Assembly: GCA_009699875.1 (NCBI GenBank)
Contig: WLNI01000004.1
Coordinates: forward strand, 1-64,000
Source: Actinomycetota bacterium
GTDB lineage: Bacteria > Actinomycetota > Acidimicrobiia > Acidimicrobiales > RAAP-2
Reading direction: 5' to 3'
Length of the DNA: 64,000 nt
The notes beneath the pieces were generated by a model. That model did not search any database, was not told the DNA's origin, and was given only the letters and a program-made list of their open reading frames with translations. The position numbers were made by a program, and so were the translations under genes. Shown here one piece after another: positions 53,630 to 62,358 of the stretch; within the stretch, counting starts at the first letter, position 1; each line of letters starts with the position of its first letter.

Positions 53630-53639
53630 CTCCCCTATC

Positions 53640-54083
53640 CTACTTCCGCTCTCTGAAGAGGTAGGTCGACGTGGCACGAGCCATGAGTTTTCCATCTTGG
53701 TCCTCAATTGAGGCTTCAACAAAGGCAACCCGCTCTCCACCAGAGACCACGTGGGCCGTACAGGTCAGCACTGAGCCGGTGACCACCGGCGCCATGAAGC
53801 TAATTTTGAGCTCCGCATTCGCAGCAAAGACCTTTCGCCCTTGTGTGAAGGTGACCGCAGCAGCCCCCATGGTCGAGTCTGCGAAAGCGCTGAGGAAACC
53901 TCCCTGCATAATGCCGGCGGGGTTTTCGAAGCGCTCGTCAGCCCCCATCTGCCACGTCGTGACCCCGGGCGTGTCTTTGTCAAGGCAGATCATCCCCAGC
54001 GTCAGGTCGCTGTTTGGTGGGACTTGCATGGAGTGAGTTCCCATGAAGAGAGACGTTAGTAGAACCCTGGGATTTGAACTCAT
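53640..54083 (-). CDS. PaaI-type hotdog thioesterase
   Basis: 147 residues, single hotdog domain. The active-site region is NPAGIMQGGFLSAFADSTMG, where Asp (or the Asn-Gly pair) on the central helix activates water; AELKISFMAPV and the terminal strand EASIEDQDGKLMARATSTYLF complete the fold. It hydrolyses an acyl- or aryl-CoA. ATG 54083 has AAAGGAGG eight bases before it. The gene is divergent from transketolase with 31 bases between the start codons. Confidence 0.85.
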   Translation of the reverse strand: MSSNPRVLLTSLFMGTHSMQVPPNSDLTLGMICLDKDTPGVTTWQMGADERFENPAGIMQGGFLSAFADSTMGAAAVTFTQGRKVFAANAELKISFMAPVVTGSVLTCTAHVVSGGERVAFVEASIEDQDGKLMARATSTYLFRERK

Positions 54084-54101
54084 CTCGCCCCCCTCCTTTA
54101 G

Positions 54102-54107
54102 TAGGGT
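54102..54107 (+). promoter_or_regulatory. -10 element of a leaderless promoter for tkt
   Basis: TAGGGT ends 7 bases before the transketolase ATG at 54115. The AAAGGAGG ribosome binding site of the divergent thioesterase lies only about 4 bases away on the other strand. Confidence 0.5.
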
Positions 54108-54114
54108 GACCCCC

Positions 54115-56136
54115 ATGAGCGAACAACCTGGCGGAGTAACTGGCGGAGAAGTATGGGAAGACCTGGCGGTCAAAGTCATCAGAGGACTCGCCATGGACGG
54201 ACCTCACAAGGCGAACTCGGGTCACCCTGGAACCGCAATGGCGCTTGCCCCATTAGCGCACGTCTTGTTTTCGAGAGTAATGGACTACGACCCACAGGAC
54301 CCCAAATGGCCTGATCGAGATCGATTCATTCTCTCGTGTGGCCACGTGTCAATACTTCTTTACTCAATGCTGCACCTCACAGGCTACGACTTGACGATCG
54401 ATGATCTCAAAGAGTTTCGACAACTCGGTTCGCGCACACCTGGTCACCCTGAAAATGAAATTACTCAAGGCGTAGAGGTCACAACAGGTCCCCTTGGTCA
54501 GGGTTTTGCAAACGCGGTCGGGATGGCAGTAGCGGAACGTCACTTGCGGGCGACCTATGGCGCTGATCTGTGTGATCACAACATTTGGGCCATTGCCGGA
54601 GATGGCTGTCTCGAAGAAGGCGTCTCTCATGAAGCGGCCTCGTTGGCGGGACACTTGGGTCTCGGACGCTTGGTCTGTGTTTACGACGACAACCACATCA
54701 CGATTGATGGGCCAACCGAGTTGGCGCTCAATGACAATGCTGCTGAACGCTTTCGTGCCTACAACTGGCACGTCATCGAATTGGGCGAGCGAAGTAATGA
54801 TCTCGCAGCTATCGAACAAGCTCTCCTTGAGGGCAAAGCGGAACAGGAACGGCCGACGCTCGTCATCGTTCGCTCCCACATCGGATGGCCGTCACCGATC
54901 TACACCGACTCAAAAGAAGCACACGGCAACCCCTTCCCCGAGGAGGAAATAGTTCGAACGAAAGCGTTGATGGGAATGCCCGCCGATTCGTTCTATGTTC
55001 CCGAAGAGGTCTATGCCGGCTATCAGGCATCTCTTGAAACTGGTCGACGTTCACGATCAGCCTGGGCTGAGCGATGCGCAGCCGCTGGAGAACGTGGCGA
55101 ACAGTATGTGGCACAGATGAACGGCGACATGTCGCGAGCTCTTAGCGTTCCCTCGCCCGACTTCGAAGTCGGTGCTTCGATTGCGACTCGACATTCATTT
55201 GGTACGTCGATCAATGCGACCGCAGAGGCAATGCCAGCATTGATATCTGGAGCTGCCGACTTGATTGGCAATACCGGAACTGAAATCAAAGGTGGCGTTA
55301 TTCAGGCTGCACAAACTCCTGGTGGAGTGCAACTTCACTATGGAATCCGTGAACACGGCATGGGATCAGCTATGACGGGTATGGCGCTCCACGGTGGAGT
55401 CCTCCCGGTCGGTGGAACCTTCTTCGTCTTTAGCGACTACATGCGTGGAGCGGTACGTGTTGCTGCCATCAGTGGCGCCAAGGTCGTATACGTCTGGTCG
55501 CACGACTCCATTGGAGTTGGCGAAGACGGACCAACTCACCAACCGATCGAGCAGCTCGCCGCATTACGAGCGATGCCAGGATTAACAGTCCTTCGTCCAG
55601 CAGATGCCTATGAGTGCGAAGTTGCCTGGAGGGCAACGTTGAGCGCTGATGGCCCTGTAGCGATGATCTTGAGCCGACAGAACCTCCCAGTTCTCGCAGA
55701 GACCAAAGAGCGAGCAAGCGAAGGTCTGCTGCGTGGCGGCTACGTTTTAGCCGAACGAGGCGATGGTCCACCACAAATTGTCCTTGTGGCGACGGGCAGT
55801 GAGGTCTCACTGGCGCTTGAAGGTGCGGAACTTTTGGCGAAGGAAGGCATCACAACCCGGGTTGTTTCGATGCCCTGTTTTGAGTGGTTTGACCGATTGA
55901 GTCTCAAAGAGCGAAATGACGTACTCCCGAGCGATCTTCCTGTTCTCTCAATTGAGGCAGCATCGACCTTTGGCTGGGCTGCCTATGCCGATGAATCCAT
56001 GGGGATCGACAGATTTGGAGCAAGCGGCCCGGGCCCAGAGGTCTTTGAGTACTTCGGATTCAACGCACCCACGGTGGCTGAGAAGGCCAAGGCGCTCTTG
56101 GCCGCACCCAAGGGTCCTCGTCGTGCTCGGAACTAG
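54115..56136 (+). CDS. tkt: transketolase
   Basis: 673 residues, the normal length. It moves two-carbon units between sugar phosphates in the pentose phosphate pathway. N-terminal HKANSGHPGTAMALAPLAH, TPP/Mg motif GDGCLEEGVSHEAASLAG...YDDNHITIDG, pyrimidine domain GIREHGMGSAMTGMALHGG, and the DSIGVGEDGPTHQPIEQLA loop are all present. The frame stays open upstream to 54043, but 54115 fits the family and the TAGGGT element. No transaldolase or G6PD gene follows; the next gene is fbiC. Confidence 0.96.
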   Translation: MSEQPGGVTGGEVWEDLAVKVIRGLAMDGPHKANSGHPGTAMALAPLAHVLFSRVMDYDPQDPKWPDRDRFILSCGHVSILLYSMLHLTGYDLTIDDLKEFRQLGSRTPGHPENEITQGVEVTTGPLGQGFANAVGMAVAERHLRATYGADLCDHNIWAIAGDGCLEEGVSHEAASLAGHLGLGRLVCVYDDNHITIDGPTELALNDNAAERFRAYNWHVIELGERSNDLAAIEQALLEGKAEQERPTLVIVRSHIGWPSPIYTDSKEAHGNPFPEEEIVRTKALMGMPADSFYVPEEVYAGYQASLETGRRSRSAWAERCAAAGERGEQYVAQMNGDMSRALSVPSPDFEVGASIATRHSFGTSINATAEAMPALISGAADLIGNTGTEIKGGVIQAAQTPGGVQLHYGIREHGMGSAMTGMALHGGVLPVGGTFFVFSDYMRGAVRVAAISGAKVVYVWSHDSIGVGEDGPTHQPIEQLAALRAMPGLTVLRPADAYECEVAWRATLSADGPVAMILSRQNLPVLAETKERASEGLLRGGYVLAERGDGPPQIVLVATGSEVSLALEGAELLAKEGITTRVVSMPCFEWFDRLSLKERNDVLPSDLPVLSIEAASTFGWAAYADESMGIDRFGASGPGPEVFEYFGFNAPTVAEKAKALLAAPKGPRRARN

Positions 56137-56237
56137 ATCTCACGTGAAGAAGGCCCTCAGGTTTTTGGCTCGCCTTCATGGGAAACAGCCTACGATTTAG
56201 TCCACGAAGTGCAAGTGCTCGTAGAATGGGATCACTG

Positions 56238-58499
56238 ATGACGATTGATAGTGGCCTCCTTGGAATAGACACACCTCTCGAGGAAGTGCTGCAAGAGGCA
56301 CGAATACTTCGAGATCACCAAAGCGGACGTCGCATTACGTTCTCGCCAAAGGTCTTCATCCCACTGACCATGTTGTGCCGTGATCGATGTGGATACTGCA
56401 CGTTTGCGAAAGCACCCGCACGAGTTGATCGCCCCTACTTAGAAATAGATGAAGTCGTTGCCCTTGCTCGACAAGGGGCTGAAAAGGGATGCTCAGAAGC
56501 GCTCTTTACTCTTGGCGAGCGCCCTGAACTTCGCTATGACGTCGCGCAAGAATGGCTGCGAGAACACGGATACGACTCCACGGTGGCCTATATCGTGGCA
56601 GCGGCTCGCGCAGTGCTCGACGAAACTGGAATGCTTCCCCACATCAACGCTGGGGCAATGTATCGAGATGAGCTCGCCATGTTGCGAACCGTTTCGGCGA
56701 GTCAAGGAATGATGATTGAGACGCTGCGAAGCGACCTTGAGGCTCATCGTCTGGCGCCCGACAAAGAACCCAGTCGGCGACTTCACACACTTGAGAGTGC
56801 TGGCGAGCTTCGGATTCCTTTTACCACTGGCATTCTCGTAGGTATCGGAGAGACTCGACGAGACCGACTCGACGCACTCTGTGCGATCGCTGAATCAGCT
56901 GAACGCTACGGCCACATTCAAGAAGTCATCGTCCAGAATTTTCTGCCAAAACCTGGCACGCTGATGGCCGATCACCCTGCAGCACCCTTTGAGGAGTTCA
57001 TGTGGACGATTGGTGCAGCGAGGATCATCCTCCCTCCTTCAGTCCACCTCCAGGCACCACCAAATCTGACCGATGATGCCGCGAGCCTTCTCGCAGCTGG
57101 CATCGACGACTTTGGAGGGGTTTCCCCAATCACAATCGATCACGTCAACCCAGAACGAGCTTGGCCCGAGTTGGCAAAACTTCGGGCAGTCACTGAAGCG
57201 GCCGGATTCACCCTCGCTCCTCGCCTCACCTTGTACCCAGAGTTCGTTCAGGATCCTAAGACCTGGCAGGACGAGGCGCTCAGAACGCCGATTCTCATCT
57301 CGAGTGACGCCGAAGGACTGTGCAGGGACTCAGCATGGGTCTCTGGCGGTGACATCTCGCCTCCGAAGATTCTTCCGTCAACGACCCGTCCTCCTATTGA
57401 TGGAGCGATCACTGAGGTACTTGACGGCGTCGCTCTCGGTCAGGAACTTGGCATTGAAGAGATTGTGACGTTGTTTTCAGCACGCGGGTCTGACGTGGTT
57501 CGTGTCAGCGAAGTTGCAGACGATCTGCGTCGACAGATTAATGGTGACGACGTGACCTACGTGATCAATCGAAACATCAATTACACAAATGTATGTACCT
57601 TCAAATGTCGGTTTTGCGCCTTCTCGAAAGGTCCACTCTCCTTAAACCTGCGGGGTGATCCCTACCTGCTTGACCTCGAAGAAGTCACACGGCGTGTCGC
57701 CGAAGCAGAAGACCAGGGCGCCACCGAAGTCTGTCTTCAAGGTGGCATTCATCCCTCGTTTGATGGGAACTACTACCTTGACGTCCTCGGAGCGGTAAAA
57801 GCTGGCTCTGAGAAGATTCACATCCATGCCTTCTCAGCATTAGAAGTCTTTGAAGGAGCTCGACGCTCAGAGATGAGTTTGGAAGAGTATCTACTCGCTC
57901 TCAAGCAAGCGGGTCTCAAAACCCTTCCCGGAACAGCTGCGGAGATCCTGGATGATGAAATTCGAGCCCTTCTCTGTCCAGACAAGATCAATACCGAACA
58001 GTGGCTTGAAGTCCATGAGACGGCACACTCGGTCGGGCTTCGATCGAACGTCACCATCATGTTTGGAGCTGTTGAACAGCCAGTTTCTTGGGCCCGCCAT
58101 ATTGTTCGGACGAGAGAGGTTCAGAAAAGAACCAGCGGTTTCACTGAGTTTGTCCCCCTTGCCTTCGTTCATATGGCAACGCCGCTGTTCATCAAGGGGA
58201 AGGCGAGACGAGGACCGACGTTCAGAGAGGCACTCCTGCTCCACGCAGTAGGTCGCATAGCCTATCGGGGAACTATTGACAACGTTCAGGCGAGTTGGGT
58301 GAAGGTTGGGACGCAAGGTTCGGCGCAGATCCTCCAGTCAGGAGCCAACGACCTTGGCGGCACGCTGATGGATGAAAATATTTCACGAGCAGCAGGAGCA
58401 TCACACGGCCAGCGTATGGAGACTGAAGATCTCGAAGCGATTGTCGCTCCTCTGTCGAGGCCGTTAGTGCAGCGAACCACACTGTACGGACGACCATGA
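56238..58499 (+). CDS. fbiC: FO synthase FbiC (fused CofG-CofH)
   Basis: About 753 residues from ATG 56238. Two radical-SAM modules: CofG-like, with C47, C51 and C54 (CRDRCGYC), and CofH-like, with C453, C457 and C460 (CTFKCRFC). Together they make the deazaflavin FO from a pyrimidine and tyrosine, the first step to cofactor F420. Other marks are FTTGILVGIGETRRDRLDAL and QGGIHPSFDGNYYLD. TAGAAT (56222-56227) overlaps an in-frame ATG at 56226, so 56238 is the likelier start. It overlaps the next gene by four bases. Confidence 0.94.
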   Translation: MTIDSGLLGIDTPLEEVLQEARILRDHQSGRRITFSPKVFIPLTMLCRDRCGYCTFAKAPARVDRPYLEIDEVVALARQGAEKGCSEALFTLGERPELRYDVAQEWLREHGYDSTVAYIVAAARAVLDETGMLPHINAGAMYRDELAMLRTVSASQGMMIETLRSDLEAHRLAPDKEPSRRLHTLESAGELRIPFTTGILVGIGETRRDRLDALCAIAESAERYGHIQEVIVQNFLPKPGTLMADHPAAPFEEFMWTIGAARIILPPSVHLQAPPNLTDDAASLLAAGIDDFGGVSPITIDHVNPERAWPELAKLRAVTEAAGFTLAPRLTLYPEFVQDPKTWQDEALRTPILISSDAEGLCRDSAWVSGGDISPPKILPSTTRPPIDGAITEVLDGVALGQELGIEEIVTLFSARGSDVVRVSEVADDLRRQINGDDVTYVINRNINYTNVCTFKCRFCAFSKGPLSLNLRGDPYLLDLEEVTRRVAEAEDQGATEVCLQGGIHPSFDGNYYLDVLGAVKAGSEKIHIHAFSALEVFEGARRSEMSLEEYLLALKQAGLKTLPGTAAEILDDEIRALLCPDKINTEQWLEVHETAHSVGLRSNVTIMFGAVEQPVSWARHIVRTREVQKRTSGFTEFVPLAFVHMATPLFIKGKARRGPTFREALLLHAVGRIAYRGTIDNVQASWVKVGTQGSAQILQSGANDLGGTLMDENISRAAGASHGQRMETEDLEAIVAPLSRPLVQRTTLYGRP

Positions 58500-59539
58500 G
58501 CGATGCGATCGCCTCTGAATGGAGCGATCGTGACCTCGAAGCGTTGCGCCAGCGGCTGAATGACCAGGAGCTCTCCGGAACGCGACAAGAACTCATCTCT
58601 TCGATGATCGCTACCATCGGTCGTCTTGCATCGGAAGAAACTGGAATGTTGGACCTCAAGATTGCCGAGTCGGCCCTCGATGAGCTGGCGAATGCCTTTG
58701 ATGTGTTTCGTCCCTATCGAGAGATTCCGAAACTTACGATGTTTGGCTCAGCGCGAACCTCTCCACATGACCCGGTCTACACGCTTGCTCACGACCTCGC
58801 TGCTGACATTGCCGCTGAGGGCTGGATGGTGATTACGGGAGCAGGGCCTGGCATCATGCAAGCAGGGCTCGAAGGGGCAGGTCGAGAAAAGTCATTTGGG
58901 GTCAATATCTTGTTGCCCCAGGAAGATGGTGCGAACCCAATCATTGCGCTCGATCCGAAACTCGTGGAAATGCGCTATTTCTTCACGAGGAAACTCATGA
59001 TGGTGAAGGAGTCAGACGCCTACGCCATTCTCCCAGGAGGCTACGGAACGCTCGACGAGGCTTTCGAGCTCTTAACGCTCCTCCAAACGGGGAAGGCTCA
59101 ACCCGCTCCCCTTGTCCTCGTTGAAACCGAAGGTGGAACCTACTGGCATGGATGGGAGTCGTTCCTCAACGACCAGGCTGTCTCCAAAGGGTATATCTCG
59201 GCGGAGGACGAGTCGCTCTACCGCATTGTGAACTCAGCGGATGAGGCCTTGGCTGAGATTTTGGCTTTTTATCGCAACTACCATTCAAGTCGAATGGTCG
59301 GCAGGACAATGGTGCTGCGAATGAAACGACTTCCGTCAGCGGCGGAACTCATCGACATCAATCAGCGCTTCGGCGACATTGTGACCGAAGGCGATATTTT
59401 CGTCACTGAACCACTCGCTCCAGAACGATCAAGTCAGGACCATCTCGACCTCGCACGCCTAGGGCTGCGATTCAACCGGACTCAGTATGGTCGCCTTCGC
59501 CAACTCATCGATGCGCTGAATGAGTGCTCAGGCGGTTAA
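58496..59539 (+). CDS. LOG family protein (lysine-decarboxylase-like nucleotide hydrolase)
   Basis: 347 residues, longer than usual LOG (about 180-250). The nucleotide-sugar-cleaving core shows GAGPGIMQAGLEGAG near 118 and PGGYGTLDEAFELLTLLQTGK near 180. LOG proteins release cytokinin-like bases from nucleotide monophosphates or act as AMP nucleosidases. The extra N-terminal helix region (1-75) and C-terminal part (about 270-347) are characteristic of the longer actinobacterial type. ATG overlaps the fbiC stop (ATGA), but a link to F420 is not otherwise shown. It converges on a small gene. Confidence 0.85.
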   Translation: MSDAIASEWSDRDLEALRQRLNDQELSGTRQELISSMIATIGRLASEETGMLDLKIAESALDELANAFDVFRPYREIPKLTMFGSARTSPHDPVYTLAHDLAADIAAEGWMVITGAGPGIMQAGLEGAGREKSFGVNILLPQEDGANPIIALDPKLVEMRYFFTRKLMMVKESDAYAILPGGYGTLDEAFELLTLLQTGKAQPAPLVLVETEGGTYWHGWESFLNDQAVSKGYISAEDESLYRIVNSADEALAEILAFYRNYHSSRMVGRTMVLRMKRLPSAAELIDINQRFGDIVTEGDIFVTEPLAPERSSQDHLDLARLGLRFNRTQYGRLRQLIDALNECSGG

Positions 59540-59560
59540 AGACCACCATTCTGGATCTGC

Positions 59561-59779
59561 TCACTCCTCTGCTGCAACGTCGAGTGAGTTGAGAAGTGAT
59601 CTGGCCTTCTCCACACTTCGACGCGAACGGGTCACAATCTTCTCTGACTTTGCAGCAGCTGAAAGCTTGGGGTCTGGGTCCCCCATCGCCTGGTGAAGTA
59701 AATCAAGAGCTAAATCTGAGAGTCGATCATTCAACGAATCAAGATCGTGAATCATTTCGGAAATTCGCTCCTGTCTCAT
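59561..59779 (-). CDS. small helical protein of unknown function
   Basis: 72 residues, all predicted helical with coiled-coil character (ISEMIHDLDSLNDRLSDLALDLLHQAM and VEKARSLLNSL). No Cys, no span. It starts one base after the stop of the acyl-CoA ligase upstream on the same strand, so it is likely the last gene of that transcript. The layout recalls small regulatory or structural proteins, but no family is recognised. Confidence 0.55.
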   Translation of the reverse strand: MRQERISEMIHDLDSLNDRLSDLALDLLHQAMGDPDPKLSAAAKSEKIVTRSRRSVEKARSLLNSLDVAAEE

Positions 59780-59780
59780 C

Positions 59781-61409
59781 TCAACTCTTCTCAGGGTTTC
59801 GAGTGTCGATCACTGAAAGTTCGCCATTGGCATGTTGAGCCCGGAGCACTTTCTTGTCAAACTTTCCGACTGAAGTTTTAGGAATTGTCTCCACGAATGC
59901 CCAGTGATCGGGTATCCACCATGTCGCAACCCTTCCCTCCAGGTAGTTCCTCAGTTCAACGGGCGTCGGTGACGTTCCGGGCTTAGCGACAACGCAGACA
60001 AGAGGACGCTCTTGCCATCGATCGTCGGGAATTGCTACCACAGCTGCTTCGTACACATCAGGGTGTGCCATAACTTCACCTTCGAGTTCTACTGAAGAGA
60101 TCCATTCCCCACCTGACTTAATGACGTCTTTGGTTCGATCGGAGATCGTCATGAATCCTTCAGGATCGAGGGTGCCGACGTCGCCGGTCCGTAGCCATCC
60201 GTCACGGAACTTTTCAGGATCGTCGTCTAAGTAGTACGACGCAGTCACCCATGGGCCACGAATTTCGAACTCGCCTACGGATTCACCGTCGTTGGGAAGT
60301 ACGGTGCCATCGTCCTCGGTGACGCGCACTTCGACGCCCATAACAATTCGCCCTGCTTTCACGCGATAGTCCATGAGGTCTTCAGGTTTCGTTTGAACCG
60401 GAGGAATAGCGAGCGCAGCCAATGGGCTTGTTTCGGTCATTCCCCATCCTTGAATTATTGACACTCCGAATCTTTCTTCAAATGCTTCGATGAGGGTCCG
60501 AGGAATTGCAGATCCACCCGAGGTAATGCCTCGAATTGAACTGAGGTCGACATCCTTGCCTTCAGAAACGGCCAGCAAGTCATTCCATACGGTTGGAACG
60601 CCACACGCAACGGTTGGTTGTAACTCGGGAATAATCCGCATCAGCGCATTTCCCATCATGTGCTGCTGCGGCAAAATCACATCGCTTCCGCTCATCCACG
60701 CCGAGTATGGAGTCCCCCAGGCATTGGCATGGAACATCGGGACGATCACCAAAATTCTGTCGCTCTCACAGATGCCGAGGGAGTTCGCTGCAGTTTGTGC
60801 AGCGGAGTGGAGGTACGTGGATCGATGGCTATAGACGACACCCTTTGGGTTTCCGGTGGTCCCACTCGTGTAACACATCGCAGCGGCACTGGTTTCGTCG
60901 AGCTCTGGCCAACTCATCATGGGCTCAGATTGCGCGAGGAGTTCCTCATAGTTGAGGACAGTGCCGAGAGCACTTGAATCACCGTTTCCGACAACGATCA
61001 CGTGTTCGATCGTGGTCAACTGATCGAAAATCGGGGCCAACAGAGGAATGAGTACATCGTCGACAATAAGAACTTTGTCCTCGGCGTGGTTGATGACATA
61101 GACAAGTTGCTCTGGGAAGAGGCGAATATTCAATGTGTGCAGGACTGATCCCATTGAAGGAACTGCGAGATACGCCTCCATGTGGCCTTGATTGTTCCAA
61201 AGAAAGGTGCCCACCCGGTCACCTTGACCAACTCCAAGCGTCGAGAGTGCGGTTGCTAATTTACGCGCCCGAAGTCCAACCTCTTGAAAGGTCGCGCGAC
61301 GATATCCACTTTCCTCGACCGTAATAACCTCGCTGTTCGCGAAGGTTGACTCACCAAAATTAAAAATATCGCTAATGAGGAGAGGTGGGTTTTGCATGGT
61401 GCTGTTCAT
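59781..61409 (-). CDS. acyl-CoA synthetase (AMP-dependent ligase)
   Basis: 542 residues from ATG 61409, which has CAGGAG seven bases upstream. It activates a medium- or long-chain carboxylic acid to its CoA ester through an acyl-adenylate. The P-loop is YTSGTTGNPKGV, the adenylate motif is GWGMTE, and the terminal lysine is in KTSVGKFDKKVL. The frame extends upstream without a family-like sequence, so the start at 61409 is preferred. Acyl chain length and role (beta-oxidation or lipid synthesis) cannot be told. Confidence 0.92.
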   Translation of the reverse strand: MNSTMQNPPLLISDIFNFGESTFANSEVITVEESGYRRATFQEVGLRARKLATALSTLGVGQGDRVGTFLWNNQGHMEAYLAVPSMGSVLHTLNIRLFPEQLVYVINHAEDKVLIVDDVLIPLLAPIFDQLTTIEHVIVVGNGDSSALGTVLNYEELLAQSEPMMSWPELDETSAAAMCYTSGTTGNPKGVVYSHRSTYLHSAAQTAANSLGICESDRILVIVPMFHANAWGTPYSAWMSGSDVILPQQHMMGNALMRIIPELQPTVACGVPTVWNDLLAVSEGKDVDLSSIRGITSGGSAIPRTLIEAFEERFGVSIIQGWGMTETSPLAALAIPPVQTKPEDLMDYRVKAGRIVMGVEVRVTEDDGTVLPNDGESVGEFEIRGPWVTASYYLDDDPEKFRDGWLRTGDVGTLDPEGFMTISDRTKDVIKSGGEWISSVELEGEVMAHPDVYEAAVVAIPDDRWQERPLVCVVAKPGTSPTPVELRNYLEGRVATWWIPDHWAFVETIPKTSVGKFDKKVLRAQHANGELSVIDTRNPEKS

Positions 61410-61491
61410 CAATGGCTCCTGTCCGTGATCTTTGGCGTGGGTGAATCGTATCCGAGGCATTGAAGTCGTGGGGAAACGACCGTTGTGAGAG

Positions 61492-62358
61492 ATGACGCTC
61501 CTCGGCCGCCTCTCGTTTGGTGCATTCGGCATCCTATTCCTGGTGATCGTTGTCGTCTCTGCGGTATTCACAGGAACTGTCTTGATCGTTGTCGATCCCA
61601 GCATTGGTGCGATCTCACGGGACGTTGGAGACCTTTCGGGCCCGGCAGTTCCTCCTCTTTGGAGCGACGCAGAGCGGGGAGCTGGAAATGAATGTCCTGG
61701 CGTCTCATGGTCCGTCCTTGGGGCTCTTGGATGGTTGACGTCAAAGTCGGGACGACTCCCTGAGGCGCCTCCCCCTTGGGCGTTGACAGTACGTGGACCC
61801 TTCGGTGTGGTCCCTGTCCTTGATGGGCATCGGGGCATCAGGCTTAACAGTGAAGCGCTCAGATCGGCTCAGATCTTGTGTGGAGAGGTTGCAATCACTG
61901 GCTCGCTTCAAGGCGCTCTGGGCGTCCTAACGGGTGATCAGAAAATGGTGGGAGTCATCAACACCTTGGCGACAAGCCTTTCGGTTGCACCGGACCTCTC
62001 TGCGGGTCGAGCAGTGGTTCTTGAATTCGCTGCGAGAGCGATAGGGACTCCCTATCAATGGGGCGGAAATGGACCATCAACCTACGACTGCTCTGGTCTG
62101 GTGGTCGCTGCGTTTAAAGCGGCAGGACTCGCACTCCCCCGAACGGCTCAAGCGCAGTTCGATAGATTTGCGGCCCTAGAACCCCCAAACATTCCGGGCG
62201 ATCTCATTTTCTTCGGTTCGAGCACCGTTGACATAAGCCACGTCGGAATTGAAATTGGAGAAGATTTGATGATTGACGCTCCTCATACCGGAGCATTTGT
62301 TCGAATTGAGAATCAGAACTGGTCCGACGTGATTGGCTACGGGAGCCCGAGCAGCTAG
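61492..62358 (+). CDS. NlpC/P60 peptidoglycan hydrolase, membrane-anchored
   Basis: 288 residues. One N-terminal hydrophobic segment (8-35) is a signal anchor, residues 50-160 are a region without family, and the NlpC/P60 domain spans about 175-285. The triad is C200 in YDCSGLV, H250 in ISHVGI and H265 in DAPHTG. It cuts peptide stems of the cell wall. The stop codon shares CTAG with the convergent gltD stop. No ribosome binding site or -10 of the leaderless type is clear. Confidence 0.88.
   Translation: MTLLGRLSFGAFGILFLVIVVVSAVFTGTVLIVVDPSIGAISRDVGDLSGPAVPPLWSDAERGAGNECPGVSWSVLGALGWLTSKSGRLPEAPPPWALTVRGPFGVVPVLDGHRGIRLNSEALRSAQILCGEVAITGSLQGALGVLTGDQKMVGVINTLATSLSVAPDLSAGRAVVLEFAARAIGTPYQWGGNGPSTYDCSGLVVAAFKAAGLALPRTAQAQFDRFAALEPPNIPGDLIFFGSSTVDISHVGIEIGEDLMIDAPHTGAFVRIENQNWSDVIGYGSPSS

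Noticed and set aside
61410-61838. 143-residue N-terminal extension of the acyl-CoA ligase
   Set aside because: Low-complexity, Arg/Thr/Pro-rich shadow of the NlpC/P60 gene on the other strand; the ATG at 61409 has a good ribosome binding site.
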